Assembly: GCF_001269385.1 (NCBI RefSeq)
Contig: NZ_CXOO01000026.1
Location: forward strand, 62,001-126,000
DNA length: 64,000 nucleotides
From: Limnohabitans sp. DM1
GTDB lineage: Bacteria > Pseudomonadota > Gammaproteobacteria > Burkholderiales > Burkholderiaceae_C
Direction: 5' to 3'
Positions 35,628-44,496 of this stretch are shown piece after piece. The position numbers and the translations under genes are program-made. A model generated the notes under the pieces. The model was not told where the DNA came from. It saw only the letters and a list, made by a program, of their open reading frames with translations, and made no database searches. Positions within the stretch are counted from its first letter, which is position 1. Each line of letters starts with the position of its first letter.

Positions 35628-35861
35628 ATGACCTCGAATGAAGAACACCCCATCATCGACCCCAACGAGGCCCAGCGCGCATCCGTGCGCCGAGGCATTG
35701 CGCAATTTCAGGAGCGTCTGCAAGCGGCTGGACACGACTTCAGGGAACCGCCCCCCGAGCCCACCTCGTGCTGTGGGCGAGGCTGCAATGGTTGTGTGTG
35801 GGAAAGCTACGACGCCGCGCTGATGTTCTGGTACGAAGACGCGGGCGCTTTGCTCAATTGA
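35628..35861 (+). CDS. Small oxidoreductase-like domain protein
   Basis: A 77-residue protein whose C-terminal half reads PPEPTSCCGRGCNGCVWESY, the four-cysteine motif of the oxidoreductase-like domain (Oxidored-like), followed by DAALMFWYED. The role is unknown; the cysteines suggest metal binding. It follows directly after the repeat array, and the frame is open upstream through several repeat units, but the family wording begins at ATG 35628. It overlaps the convergent AHSA1-type gene by eight bases at the 3' ends. Confidence 0.78.
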   Translation: MTSNEEHPIIDPNEAQRASVRRGIAQFQERLQAAGHDFREPPPEPTSCCGRGCNGCVWESYDAALMFWYEDAGALLN

Positions 35862-36279
35862 CCCGCGCCAACTCCAAGCCCAAGCGGTCCAGGTTCTGCG
35901 CGTTGGCAGGCTCCAAAATGTGTTTCATGGCTTGTGCGAACGCAGCATCGTCAAACACCTGAAGCCAGTCCACGCGCGTGCCATCGCCCTCGGGCGTGAG
36001 CGTGATGGTGAGCCTGAACAAAGGCGCGCAGGTGTGGTCGATCACCACCTGACGGTCGGGTTCAATGTGGGCAAACACCGAGGTGTTGGCATAACGCGTG
36101 CCGTCGGGTCCGACCATGTCAAACACCCAATGCCCGCCCGTACGAAACTCAAAAACCTCAAATGCGTTGCTGAACCCGTTAGGCCCCCACCAACGGGCCA
36201 ACCGCTCAGGGGCCTGGATGGCGGCAAAAATGGCTTGAGGCGTGAAAACGAAATGCCGACTGTTTTGGAATGTGCTCAT
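35854..36279 (-). CDS. SRPBCC/AHSA1-domain protein
   Basis: A 141-residue START-like fold protein: MSTFQNSRHFVFTPQAIFAA leads into PERLARWWGPNGFSNAFE, the typical AHA1/SRPBCC opening, and the C-terminal helix EPANAQNLDRLGLELARV. These proteins bind small hydrophobic ligands or, in eukaryotic Aha1, Hsp90; the bacterial role is open. ATG 36279 is chosen by family length. It is 58 bases downstream of the radical SAM gene and could be cotranscribed with it. Confidence 0.85.
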   Translation of the reverse strand: MSTFQNSRHFVFTPQAIFAAIQAPERLARWWGPNGFSNAFEVFEFRTGGHWVFDMVGPDGTRYANTSVFAHIEPDRQVVIDHTCAPLFRLTITLTPEGDGTRVDWLQVFDDAAFAQAMKHILEPANAQNLDRLGLELARVN

Positions 36280-36337
36280 GAAAAGAATGCTTTGCAGGTG
36301 TTTGTCCGAGTAAACCACAAGCACTTGAGCGAGCCCC

Positions 36338-37420
36338 TCAAAACAAACCCATCTGCCCCACCGTTGACGGTGGCCTGAATCCATCCACATTCCAGTCGCG
36401 GCGCATGCGGTTCAGGCCCAAGCGCCTGCAGGCCTTGGCAAAGCGCTGGGCGATCAAATCAGCCCAGATACCCTGGCCGCTGCGGCGCGTGGCAAAGCTG
36501 GCGTCGTAGTCCTTGCCGCCGTGCAGGTCGTGCATGCGGGCCATGACGCGCGCGGCGCGGTCGGGGTAATGCAGGTCCAGCCATTGCCGAAACAGCGGTG
36601 CCAGCTCCCAGGGCAGGCGCAGCACCACATAAAACGCGCTGGTGGCTCCGGCGTCGCGAGCGGCTTCAAGCACCTGCTCCATGTCGTCGTTGATGAAGGG
36701 GATTTGCGGCGACACGCTCACACCCACCGGGATGCCCGCATCGGCCAGCGTGCGGATGGTGCGCAAGCGCCGCCAGGGTGCGGCAGCGCGGGGCTCCATG
36801 CGACGGGCCAGGTCGGCGTCGAGGGTGGTCACGCTGACATACACGCCTGCCTGCCCGCGTGCCGCCATGGGCGCGAGCAAGTCAATGTCACGCTCAATGC
36901 CGCTGCCCTTGGTGACCACCGACATGGGGTGATGGCAGTCATGCAGCACCTGCAGCACTTCGCGGCTCAGGCGCAGTTCACGGTCCAGCGGCTGGTAAGC
37001 GTCGGTGATGGTGCCCAGCGCCATCATGCCGGGCTTGTAACGCGGGCTGGCCAGCTCATGAATCAAGCGTTCTTTCAGCCCCCGCTTGGCGATGAGCCGG
37101 GTCTCGAAATCCAGCCCGGGCGACAGGCCCAAGTAGCTGTGCGATGGGCGGGCATAGCAATAGCTGCAACCGTGCTCGCAGCCCCGGTAGGGGTTGATTG
37201 AGCGGTCAAAGCCGATGTCGGGTGAGGTGTTTCGGCTGATGGCGCTTTTGGCCTCTTCCCAGGTCCAGGTGGTGGCGATGCGCGTGGCCTCTTCGGGTTC
37301 GGCCGCCCAGCCGTCATCAAAGGGCTCACGGGCATCGCGTTCAAAGCGATGCGCCAGGCGCGTGGCGCTGCCACGGCCTTTGATCTGGCTGATGGGGACG
37401 GTGATGGGGGTTGCTTGCAT
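36338..37420 (-). CDS. PA0069-family radical SAM protein (SplB-like)
   Basis: A 360-residue radical SAM enzyme with the cluster motif Cys81-x3-Cys85-x2-Cys88 in YRGCEHGCSYCYARP. GTITDAYQPLDRELRLSREVL and VTKGSGIERDIDLL resemble spore photoproduct lyase and its PA0069 relatives. The substrate is unknown; a link to nucleic-acid repair is suggested by the SplB likeness. On the minus strand a TATAAAT and a perfect LexA box lie directly before the ATG at 37420, so the gene is probably SOS-regulated and its mRNA nearly leaderless. Confidence 0.9.
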   Translation of the reverse strand: MQATPITVPISQIKGRGSATRLAHRFERDAREPFDDGWAAEPEEATRIATTWTWEEAKSAISRNTSPDIGFDRSINPYRGCEHGCSYCYARPSHSYLGLSPGLDFETRLIAKRGLKERLIHELASPRYKPGMMALGTITDAYQPLDRELRLSREVLQVLHDCHHPMSVVTKGSGIERDIDLLAPMAARGQAGVYVSVTTLDADLARRMEPRAAAPWRRLRTIRTLADAGIPVGVSVSPQIPFINDDMEQVLEAARDAGATSAFYVVLRLPWELAPLFRQWLDLHYPDRAARVMARMHDLHGGKDYDASFATRRSGQGIWADLIAQRFAKACRRLGLNRMRRDWNVDGFRPPSTVGQMGLF

Positions 37421-37421
37421 G

Positions 37422-37437
37422 CTGTGTATTTATACAG
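37422..37437. promoter_or_regulatory. LexA box (SOS operator)
   Basis: CTGT, eight AT-rich bases and ACAG, extended to TGCTGT/ACAGCA; this matches the proteobacterial LexA consensus. It is one base from the start codon of the radical SAM gene and overlaps its likely -10 (TATAAAT on the minus strand). The divergent HdeD-like gene begins 205 bases away, so control of that gene is less likely. Confidence 0.8.
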
Positions 37438-37641
37438 CATTCAGGGGAGCAGCAGAACTCCAAACCGACGGTCATATGCCCCATGTGTGAACAGGACCAC
37501 AGTACCGACTGATTTTGATCAACCCTGCCCATTGATCAGTTTGTCAATGACCCCGTCTCACACCACAATGGCCGCACTTTCATGGTCATCACATGGATGG
37601 GCAACCCGCCACATGAAAGTTCAACACAGGATCAATCGACC

Positions 37642-38172
37642 ATGGTGAATTCAAATTATTTGATGTGGTTGGGCGTTGTCTCATTGGTGCTGGGTTTCCT
37701 TGCACTGTTGAACCCCGTGGCCTCCACGATTGCCGCTGAAATGATCGTTGCTTGGTCGCTCATGCTGGTGGGGATTGGGCAAATGGTTTCTGCTTTCAAG
37801 CAGAAAGCCGCAGACAACCGCTGGAGTCTGGGACTTCTGGGGGCACTGTGTTTTTTCCTGGGCATGTATTTGGTCTACCGCCCTGTCGTTGGTGCCTTGA
37901 CCCTGACCATGATTGTGGCGGTCTTCATTCTGGTGGAAGGCTTGCTGAAGGCCTACCTGGCTTTGCGCTTCAAAGGGACTCCTTATTTTTGGGGCATTTT
38001 GCTTTCAGCAGTCCTGTCCATACTTTTGGCGATTTTGATTTTCAGCAATTACCCAGAATCAGCCATGACCATTTTGGGAATTTTGTTGGCCGTAGAACTC
38101 ATCTCCATTGGCATCAATTTGTTGGCCTTGAGCAGACTCCTGACACTGAATTTGAAATCGTCCACGGCCTGA
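37642..38172 (+). CDS. HdeD-family membrane protein
   Basis: A 176-residue protein with six membrane helices in three hairpins, opening MVNSNYLMWLGVVSLVLGFL and containing GALCFFLGMYLVYRP. HdeD of E. coli acts in acid resistance at high cell density; a general role is unproven. ATG 37642 fits the family; an in-frame ATG 37582 adds 20 hydrophilic residues. It is monocistronic and convergent with the SMC operon. Confidence 0.82.
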   Translation: MVNSNYLMWLGVVSLVLGFLALLNPVASTIAAEMIVAWSLMLVGIGQMVSAFKQKAADNRWSLGLLGALCFFLGMYLVYRPVVGALTLTMIVAVFILVEGLLKAYLALRFKGTPYFWGILLSAVLSILLAILIFSNYPESAMTILGILLAVELISIGINLLALSRLLTLNLKSSTA

Positions 38173-38177
38173 AAGCA

Positions 38178-38237
38178 GTGCAGCTCACAAAAAGCTGCAC
38201 AACATTCAAAGGATGGGAATCCTTCAAACCCATCCTT
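38178..38237. terminator. Two hairpins between convergent genes
   Basis: GTGCAGCT/AGCTGCAC (38178-38200, 7-base loop) and AAGGATGGG/CCCATCCTT (38209-38237) are perfect stems. The second overlaps the last codons of the jetD-like gene. Neither has a long T-run; a bidirectional terminator function is inferred from position. Confidence 0.5.
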
Positions 38238-39411
38238 CCTGCTCGGCCTTCACGCCCGAGTCACGCATGAAATCGCGTAAATCGGCCAAAGCCGTAGGCA
38301 AATGGGCGGCCTCTTGCAACTGAGCCAACACCCGCCGGTCGTAGTCATTCAACGCACGCGTGATGCCGTCCTTCCAGACATCGGGTGACATTTTTTCGGG
38401 CGTCCAACTCAGGCCCGCATCGACCCACAGCTGCCCGGCTGTCAAAGCGATCTGAATGCCCGCTGGATCAGGATCGCAGCTGATGGCTGCGGGTGCAGGC
38501 GCCTGCGACAGCAACCAGCGCATGGCCTGCAGCCATGCATCAGAGGGTCTTCCGGGCAGCCAGACCAGGCACACCCCCGCTGGCAGCTGCGCCGCCTGAC
38601 GTTCGAAACTGGCGCGGTTTTCCACCAGCCAATAACGCTTGGGCGCCTGACAGACCGACCAGGGGGCGGCCCATTGGCGGCAGGGCACGCCCACAAAGCC
38701 CATGTGCTGCAAGGCCAGCACCTGAACGCTTTGTGTTTCCGTGCTTTTTTTCTGCAGTCCCAATGAGCCGGCCAGCCACAACAAAGGCTCAAATCGGCCA
38801 ATGCCCAGGTTTTCAAGCGACAGGTGCGCGTCCAGCCATTCCCATTCGGAGGCCGTGATGCCCTTGGTGTGGCCGCGCGCCGCCAAGGCGAAGTCTTGCC
38901 GAAGCCCGGTGCGTTGGGCCTGCTGCCACTCCAGCAGCGCCAGCAACAGGGGCAGGCGCTGGGCTTGCACAGTGGCGTTGCCTTGGGCTGCGGCCTGGGC
39001 GGCAGCGGCCAGCCAAGGGTGTTCATCGGCCAGTGCCCGCCACTGCGCAGCCAGGTCATCACGCTGGGCGGCGTGTTGGGCGGCCGTGGTCACGCCTGCG
39101 GCTTGCTGCACGGCGGGCAAATCACGCCACACGATCCTGGACACACGCCATTGGCCCGACTTGAATTCTTCCTTGACCGCCAGCGCCCCGGCTGCCAACA
39201 AGCCGTCACGCAAGTCATCCACCCTGTCCAGTGCGTCCATGCCCGCTGCATCCAGCAGGCTTTGCCAGGCCCGCTCTTGCGCATGCGACTTGAGCCAGCG
39301 CTGCAGCACCGCCAGCTGCGCCGGCCGCAGGGCTGGCAAGGTCACGAAGTTTTGAAAACTTTGCCGCGTGCGCTTGTGCTTGCCACGCATCTCGATGTGC
39401 CACGCCGTCAC
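38224..39411 (-). CDS. JetD/MksG-like TOPRIM nuclease subunit of a Wadjet-type system
   Basis: A protein of about 395 residues. The C-terminal half has TOPRIM wording: a Glu in YWLVENRASF (about 264) and the acidic pair in ISCDPDPAGIQIAL (about 313 and 315), as in Wadjet JetD/MksG, which cuts the plasmid DNA extruded by the SMC motor. The N-terminal half resembles the winged-helix arm region of that family. AAGGAGG touches the ATG at 39417 with no spacing, while GTG 39411 has a good six-base spacing, so I place the start there. It is the last gene of the jetABCD-like operon, 11 bases after jetC. Confidence 0.78.
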   Translation of the reverse strand: MTAWHIEMRGKHKRTRQSFQNFVTLPALRPAQLAVLQRWLKSHAQERAWQSLLDAAGMDALDRVDDLRDGLLAAGALAVKEEFKSGQWRVSRIVWRDLPAVQQAAGVTTAAQHAAQRDDLAAQWRALADEHPWLAAAAQAAAQGNATVQAQRLPLLLALLEWQQAQRTGLRQDFALAARGHTKGITASEWEWLDAHLSLENLGIGRFEPLLWLAGSLGLQKKSTETQSVQVLALQHMGFVGVPCRQWAAPWSVCQAPKRYWLVENRASFERQAAQLPAGVCLVWLPGRPSDAWLQAMRWLLSQAPAPAAISCDPDPAGIQIALTAGQLWVDAGLSWTPEKMSPDVWKDGITRALNDYDRRVLAQLQEAAHLPTALADLRDFMRDSGVKAEQEGWV

Positions 39412-39422
39412 CAGCATCCTCC

Positions 39423-42251
39423 TTACACGGGCACCAGCACCGGTTGTCCGCGCCGCTTGGCCACGGCAATCGGGGGTGCCCAGCGGCTGTCACGCGGCTT
39501 TTTGCTGGTGACCAGCGTGATCTCGGCGGGCTCAAACACTTCGAGGTTGTGCGTGATGGGCGTGGTCAACACGTATTGCGCCTGGGTCGAGCGCAAGAAG
39601 TGCCCCACCAATTGAATGTTGCGCACGTCCAGGTGGGCAAAGGGCTCGTCAATGAACACAAAGCCACCCGAAGCGCTTTCTTCGTCCTTGAGCAAACCCA
39701 CCAGCAAAATCAGCGATTTGATGACCTGTTGACCGCCCGAGGCTTCGCCGTCATTCAGTCCAATGCTGCCCTTGCCATCAAAGTTGAAATTGACCTTGAG
39801 CCCGGCCTGCGCCAGCACCGAGTCTTCGTTTTCCAAAGCAGGCAAATCGGCCGACACCTCCACCCCGGCCAGGCTGCCCAGCTCCTGGATGTTGCTGCGG
39901 TAACGGCGCACCGTGCTGCGCAAGACTTCGATGTAGCTCTCGCGGGCGTTGAGCACGGCGGTGGCGGCCTGGGCGTTTTTGACCTGGTGGTCTTGCAGGC
40001 TGAAGGTCTGCTCGCGCACCTTGGCTTCCATGCGGCGGTAGCGCTCTTCCACAGTGGCGTCTTTTTCCCAGGTGTCCAGTTGCAGCTCGGCTTCGACCGA
40101 CTCCATGCGCAACTTGGCTTGTCTTTCGTTGTCGTATTTGTCCAGCAGGCTTTGCAAGGCATCGGCCGAGCGCCAGCCCGGCGGAATTTGCCGTTTGCGG
40201 TGCTGCGAGGCATCCACCTCGGCCGTGAGTTGCTGGCGGCGCTGGAGCACTTCTGCGGCCAGGCGATCGGCTTCCTGGTTTTTGTGGCGCAGGCTTTGCT
40301 CTTGCTGGCGGTATTGGCTGTCGGCCACCTGGTATTGGCTTTTGGCCTGCATATAGGCGCTGTCGAGCTTTTGCCAGTGCATGCTGGCGGCCATGCGCGC
40401 TTGCTTGGCCGCTGGCCAGGCCTGGCGGGCGTCGGCAAACTCTTCGGCGCGCCGGGCCAGCTCCTCGGCGGCAGAGTGCCCCGCCAGGGCCTGCTCACAG
40501 TCCTTGATCTGGCGCTTGAGGTCCATCAGCGCTTGCGTCAGTGGCCCCAGCTGGGCATCAAGGCGGCGCACATCGTTTTCAAGGGCGTCACGCTGCGACT
40601 GCAAGGCCGCTGCGCCCAACTGGTGGTCACGCGGCTCCACCCACACCGAACGGGCACCTCGGCCATCAAAGGTGTAGGCCTCGGGTGTGATCCAGTTGCC
40701 TGCCGACTGGCGCCCCTCGCGGGGGCTGTCCACGCAGCGCAAGTTGTTCAGTTGCTGGGCCAGCCAGCGCGGCAGCTTGCCGTCCACACGCACCTGCGCC
40801 AGCAGGCTTTGCGGGTCGGCCTTGGGCAGCGCCTCGCCGGGCTCCACGATGTAGTGGCGGTAACGCAGCTCAGAGGCCAGCGCATCGGCAGCAGCCACAT
40901 CACCGGGCTGGTCCAGCAAGACCACCCAGCGCAAAGGCCGCAAAACGCCCTCGACCGCAGCGCGCCAATGCTCGTTGTGCACATCCACCACTTCGGCCAG
41001 AAATCGGTGGCCGATATTTTGGGCCTGCAAACGCTGGCGCAATGCGCGGGCGTCTGGTGGGTGCGGGGGCGTGCGTTGGCCGTCCAGCGACTGCAAAGCA
41101 TTGTCGGCTTGCGTTTTCTTGTCCAGCACCACGCTGCGCCGGGCCTGTGCGTCTTGCATGCGGGTTTGCAAATCCTGCAAATGCGCATGCAGCGATTCGG
41201 CATCGCTTTCCTTGTCCACCAGGGCCAGCAGCTGCGCCTCGCGCTTGTTCAAGTCTTCCAGGGGCCGCTCCAGGTCGCGGGTCTGGTCGCGCTGCACAGC
41301 GGCGGCGTCTCGCTCGACCAACAAACGCTGCTCATCGGCTTCGGCTTGCGTGCGGGCCTTGAGCAAGCCCAGCAGCTGGGCGTTTTGTTCGGCCCGCTCT
41401 GCCTTGTGGGCGGCCAGGCGCAGCCGGTCGCGGTGCAATTCGCGGCTGCTTTGGGTCAGCTTTTGGCGTTTGCCCTGCCATTCGAGCACCGGAATCACTT
41501 CGGTGGCCAGGCGCTCGCGCTCTTGCACCTTGTGCTGCCATTGCTTGTAGAGCGTGACCTTGTTTTGCAATTCGGCCAGCTGGGCTTTGCTGTGGTCCAG
41601 TTCTTTTTCGGCCTGCTGCATCTCACGGCTCAACTGGCTTTGGTGGTCGCGAGCGGTGTCATAGGCGTTCAACACTTCCTGATCGCCAAACACATCAAAC
41701 ACCAGGCGCAGCAGCTCTCGCGGGCTGTACTCGCACAGGCGGTCGGTCTGCCCCTGCTCCAGCGACAAAACTTTGGCAATGGCGGGCGACAAACCCGCGT
41801 CAGACAGCACCCGCGCCCAGGCTTCGACGCCCATGGTGCGCAGCTCTTTGTCGGGCCGCTCGCTGAGCTGCTCGATGCTCACATCGCCTTCAACCACCAT
41901 GTAGCGGCGCTGCCAGTCGCCGCCATTGCGCTCGATGCGGCAGGCCAGCGTGACCTGATCGCTGTAGAGCAACTGCCGCGCAAACGGGCGGCTGGACGTT
42001 TGCCGCGTGTGCGGCTTGTTGTCCACCACGGCGCGCAGCCACGCCACTTGCGCACCGGCATGGCGGGCATAGGTTTTGTAGTCACGCGGCTGCGAGCATT
42101 TGAGGCCCAGCAGGGTGCGCATCGCGTCCAGCAAGGTGGTTTTGCCCGAGCCGTTGGGCCCGGCAATGGTGATGATCGACGCGTCCAGCGGCAAGCTCAC
42201 GCGCTGGCAATAGTCCCAATGGACGAGTTCAAGGTTTTGCAAATGGAACAT
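39423..42251 (-). CDS. JetC/MksB-like SMC ATPase of a Wadjet-type system
   Basis: A 942-residue SMC protein. Walker A is IAGPNGSGKTTLLDAMR (about 29-45). Long Gln/Ala/Arg/Glu-rich coiled coils run on both sides of a central hinge (about 400-520). The signature EASGGQQVIKSL lies at about 835 and Walker B FVFIDEPFAHLD at about 864-875. It is the DNA-loop-extruding motor. ATG 42251 (MFHLQNLELVHWDY) is preferred, seven bases after the jetB stop; the frame to 42350 lies inside jetB. MukB-like length and the absence of Smc-type wording point to the Mks/Wadjet branch. Confidence 0.85.
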   Translation of the reverse strand: MFHLQNLELVHWDYCQRVSLPLDASIITIAGPNGSGKTTLLDAMRTLLGLKCSQPRDYKTYARHAGAQVAWLRAVVDNKPHTRQTSSRPFARQLLYSDQVTLACRIERNGGDWQRRYMVVEGDVSIEQLSERPDKELRTMGVEAWARVLSDAGLSPAIAKVLSLEQGQTDRLCEYSPRELLRLVFDVFGDQEVLNAYDTARDHQSQLSREMQQAEKELDHSKAQLAELQNKVTLYKQWQHKVQERERLATEVIPVLEWQGKRQKLTQSSRELHRDRLRLAAHKAERAEQNAQLLGLLKARTQAEADEQRLLVERDAAAVQRDQTRDLERPLEDLNKREAQLLALVDKESDAESLHAHLQDLQTRMQDAQARRSVVLDKKTQADNALQSLDGQRTPPHPPDARALRQRLQAQNIGHRFLAEVVDVHNEHWRAAVEGVLRPLRWVVLLDQPGDVAAADALASELRYRHYIVEPGEALPKADPQSLLAQVRVDGKLPRWLAQQLNNLRCVDSPREGRQSAGNWITPEAYTFDGRGARSVWVEPRDHQLGAAALQSQRDALENDVRRLDAQLGPLTQALMDLKRQIKDCEQALAGHSAAEELARRAEEFADARQAWPAAKQARMAASMHWQKLDSAYMQAKSQYQVADSQYRQQEQSLRHKNQEADRLAAEVLQRRQQLTAEVDASQHRKRQIPPGWRSADALQSLLDKYDNERQAKLRMESVEAELQLDTWEKDATVEERYRRMEAKVREQTFSLQDHQVKNAQAATAVLNARESYIEVLRSTVRRYRSNIQELGSLAGVEVSADLPALENEDSVLAQAGLKVNFNFDGKGSIGLNDGEASGGQQVIKSLILLVGLLKDEESASGGFVFIDEPFAHLDVRNIQLVGHFLRSTQAQYVLTTPITHNLEVFEPAEITLVTSKKPRDSRWAPPIAVAKRRGQPVLVPV

Positions 42252-42258
42252 GGTGCAA

Positions 42259-42969
42259 TCAATCGGGTTGGGCAGCAGGGTCTGTCTGGGCAACCACATC
42301 CTGCGCGGCATCCTGAGCAGCCTGTAGCGCATGCTCACGCGCCAGCACATCGGCCAGGGCGCCGTTCAGGATACGTGGGGCCATCACGTCATAGTCCAGC
42401 AGCACATCGAGCAAGGGACCTTCCTTGATGTCATCGCCTGAACGCACGATGAAGCCGTGGCGCTCCAGCAATTTGAGGTTGCCGTCCAGCCGCATCTTTT
42501 TGCCCAGCTGGGTGCCATAGTCTTCAAGCAAAGCCTTGTACGACAGCACCGGGCTCACGCTTTGCGCCGAAGGCAGGGGTTTGCTGCTGGCAAACATTTC
42601 GTTTTGCGGGGCATCGGGCGCCACCCGGCTGGTCTGGCGCTCGCGCTTGGGCAGCACGATCAAGGCCCACAAAACCACCAGCAAGGCCACCGCGTCGCGG
42701 GGCAAGTCCAGGTTGTTGTTGGCGTTCAGGCCCGCCTCGCCCAGCACATGGTTTTGTGGCGCGGGCAGCAAGGCCAGGCAGACATGGTCGGCGTAAATGT
42801 TGTCTACCCAGCGCAGGCCCACCTGCGCCAGGCGCTGCTCCACCAGCGCAAACAGCTCGGCATCGGACAGCGCCCGCCTGACCCTGGGGTGTTGGCGCGG
42901 CAGGTATTTGCGAGAGAGCAACTCGGCGATCAGCAAGGCCGCATCGTCGGTGAGGGTGTTCAGGGTCAT
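42259..42969 (-). CDS. JetB/MksE-like (KITE) subunit of a Wadjet-type system
   Basis: A 236-residue protein starting MTLNTLTDDAALLIAELLSR. It contains KYLPRQHPRVRRALSDAELF and, near the end, YKALLEDYGTQLGKKMRLDGNLKLLERHGFIV, wording like the DUF4194/MukE-type winged-helix proteins that bridge kleisin and SMC. It lies between the jetA- and jetC-like genes with gaps of 22 and 7 bases. No clear Shine-Dalgarno; translation is probably coupled. Confidence 0.78.
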   Translation of the reverse strand: MTLNTLTDDAALLIAELLSRKYLPRQHPRVRRALSDAELFALVEQRLAQVGLRWVDNIYADHVCLALLPAPQNHVLGEAGLNANNNLDLPRDAVALLVVLWALIVLPKRERQTSRVAPDAPQNEMFASSKPLPSAQSVSPVLSYKALLEDYGTQLGKKMRLDGNLKLLERHGFIVRSGDDIKEGPLLDVLLDYDVMAPRILNGALADVLAREHALQAAQDAAQDVVAQTDPAAQPD

Positions 42970-42991
42970 GATTGGAAAAAATGCAAAGTGT

Positions 42992-44371
42992 TCAGACGGG
43001 CGTGTTTGGGGCGGCTTCCCCTGTGGGCGCGGCGCTTTCAGGGGTATCGGGCGCATGGATGCTGCGCAGCAGGCCTGCGCTCAGGTGCGACACCGCCGGG
43101 TGGTCCAGCGCCTGCACCTCGGTTTGCCACTGCACGCGCCAGGGCTGGCGGGCCAGTTGGCCGGTGGGGCCGGGCAAGTCTTGGGCCTGCGCATCGCCCA
43201 ACAGCGGCATGAGCTGGGTTTTGTAGGCCACCTGGGCGTAGCGGGCATGGTCTTCTCCGTCCAGCGGGTGCAGCACCGCCTGGCTGATGTCGTACCAATG
43301 CACCGGGGCTGCATCTGAACCCTGTGCACCGGGCTCAGCCCCGGCCAACACGCCCCACTGCGCCAGCAAATCCGACAAGGCGCCCAGCTCTTGCGGCAAG
43401 GCCACGGCCGTCAGATCGCCCACGGGCGCGGCCTGCGCCGTGGGCAAGGCCTCGGCCAGCTGCGCCTTTGGCCGGTCGCGCTCAAACTCGGCTTCGGTCA
43501 CATCCAGCATGTCGTGCGGCGACAGCACGCTCAAACCCACAGGCTGCGCGATGGCCGCCTCCATCAGGCTCTCCAGCCCGGCCTGGGTTTGCAGCCACAG
43601 CTTCACATCGGTGCTGGTGATGCCAGTGGTGCCCAGGGTCACACGCTGGCGGTCCACCTGTTGCAAAGCCCGGTTGAACTGGCTGGCCATGGCCAACAGA
43701 CGCGACTGCGCCTGCCCCAGCCCGCGTGCAGCTTGCTCCATGCGCAGCTGGCCGCGCGCATTGCCAATGATGGCGGTGATCGTGTCCGAGGCCTTGTCAA
43801 TCAGGCGCGAGGCCCGGTCATAACGCTTGCGCGCCTCACGCAGACGAAACTCCGAGCCGCTGGCAATCGCATCGGCAAACTCATGGTGCAGGCGGCCCAG
43901 CTGGGCTTGCAGCATCTGCACTTGCGCGCCGTCCAGCGTGCCCAGGCGGTCAGCGCCCACCACCTGGCCCAATAAACCACTCAGCTCGTCTTCAGACTGC
44001 TGCGTCAAAGGCGCCAACATGGTCGCCACCTGCTGCGCCAGCGCCGTCAAACCATAGTGGCGCTGGGTTTCGTCCCAGCTGAGCAAAGCCGCTTCGCGCA
44101 AGCGCTTGACCACACTGTCCAGCGCCTCAGGGCGCACGGCATAAAACAACTGGTCCAAAACCTCGCGCGACAAGTAGGCACTGCCTTGCTGTACCAAGGT
44201 CAGCAGCACCCAGACCCGCAGCCGCACCAGGCCCCCAGGGCCTTGAAACAGGCTGCGCAAGGCCTCCACCAGCGCGGCGTTGTTTTCAATTTGATACGCC
44301 AGGGGCGAATCTGCCACGGCATCGGGGTCTCGAAAATAATCGGCAAAGGCCGATTCCATGTCTGGCGTCAC
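42992..44371 (-). CDS. JetA/MksF-like kleisin subunit of a Wadjet-type system
   Basis: A protein of about 459 residues that opens the SMC operon. Its N-terminal part is a winged-helix region (about 35-120), the middle (about 140-260) is helical and coiled-coil-like (RKRYDRASRLIDKASDTITA), and the C-terminal part is acidic and Ala-rich. By position and architecture it is the kleisin. It does not show the HPAWRLL-type opening I expect of type I JetA (DUF3375), so the subtype is open. GTG 44371 has GGAG 11 bases upstream; ATG 44359 is the alternative. Confidence 0.72.
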   Translation of the reverse strand: MTPDMESAFADYFRDPDAVADSPLAYQIENNAALVEALRSLFQGPGGLVRLRVWVLLTLVQQGSAYLSREVLDQLFYAVRPEALDSVVKRLREAALLSWDETQRHYGLTALAQQVATMLAPLTQQSEDELSGLLGQVVGADRLGTLDGAQVQMLQAQLGRLHHEFADAIASGSEFRLREARKRYDRASRLIDKASDTITAIIGNARGQLRMEQAARGLGQAQSRLLAMASQFNRALQQVDRQRVTLGTTGITSTDVKLWLQTQAGLESLMEAAIAQPVGLSVLSPHDMLDVTEAEFERDRPKAQLAEALPTAQAAPVGDLTAVALPQELGALSDLLAQWGVLAGAEPGAQGSDAAPVHWYDISQAVLHPLDGEDHARYAQVAYKTQLMPLLGDAQAQDLPGPTGQLARQPWRVQWQTEVQALDHPAVSHLSAGLLRSIHAPDTPESAAPTGEAAPNTPV

Positions 44372-44496
44372 ACTCAAAACGGCTCCCTGAAATTTGTCTG
44401 CGCATTGTGCCAAGAGACCCGCTGGCAACAGTCACGCAAAAAGAAAGATTGTCCAATAACACCCCCGGTAAACTCCACCTCAACCTGAGGAGATGT

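Noticed and set aside
39444..42428. Plus-strand frame of 994 residues opposite the SMC gene
   Set aside because: It mirrors the SMC coding sequence; it has no start signal or domain wording.
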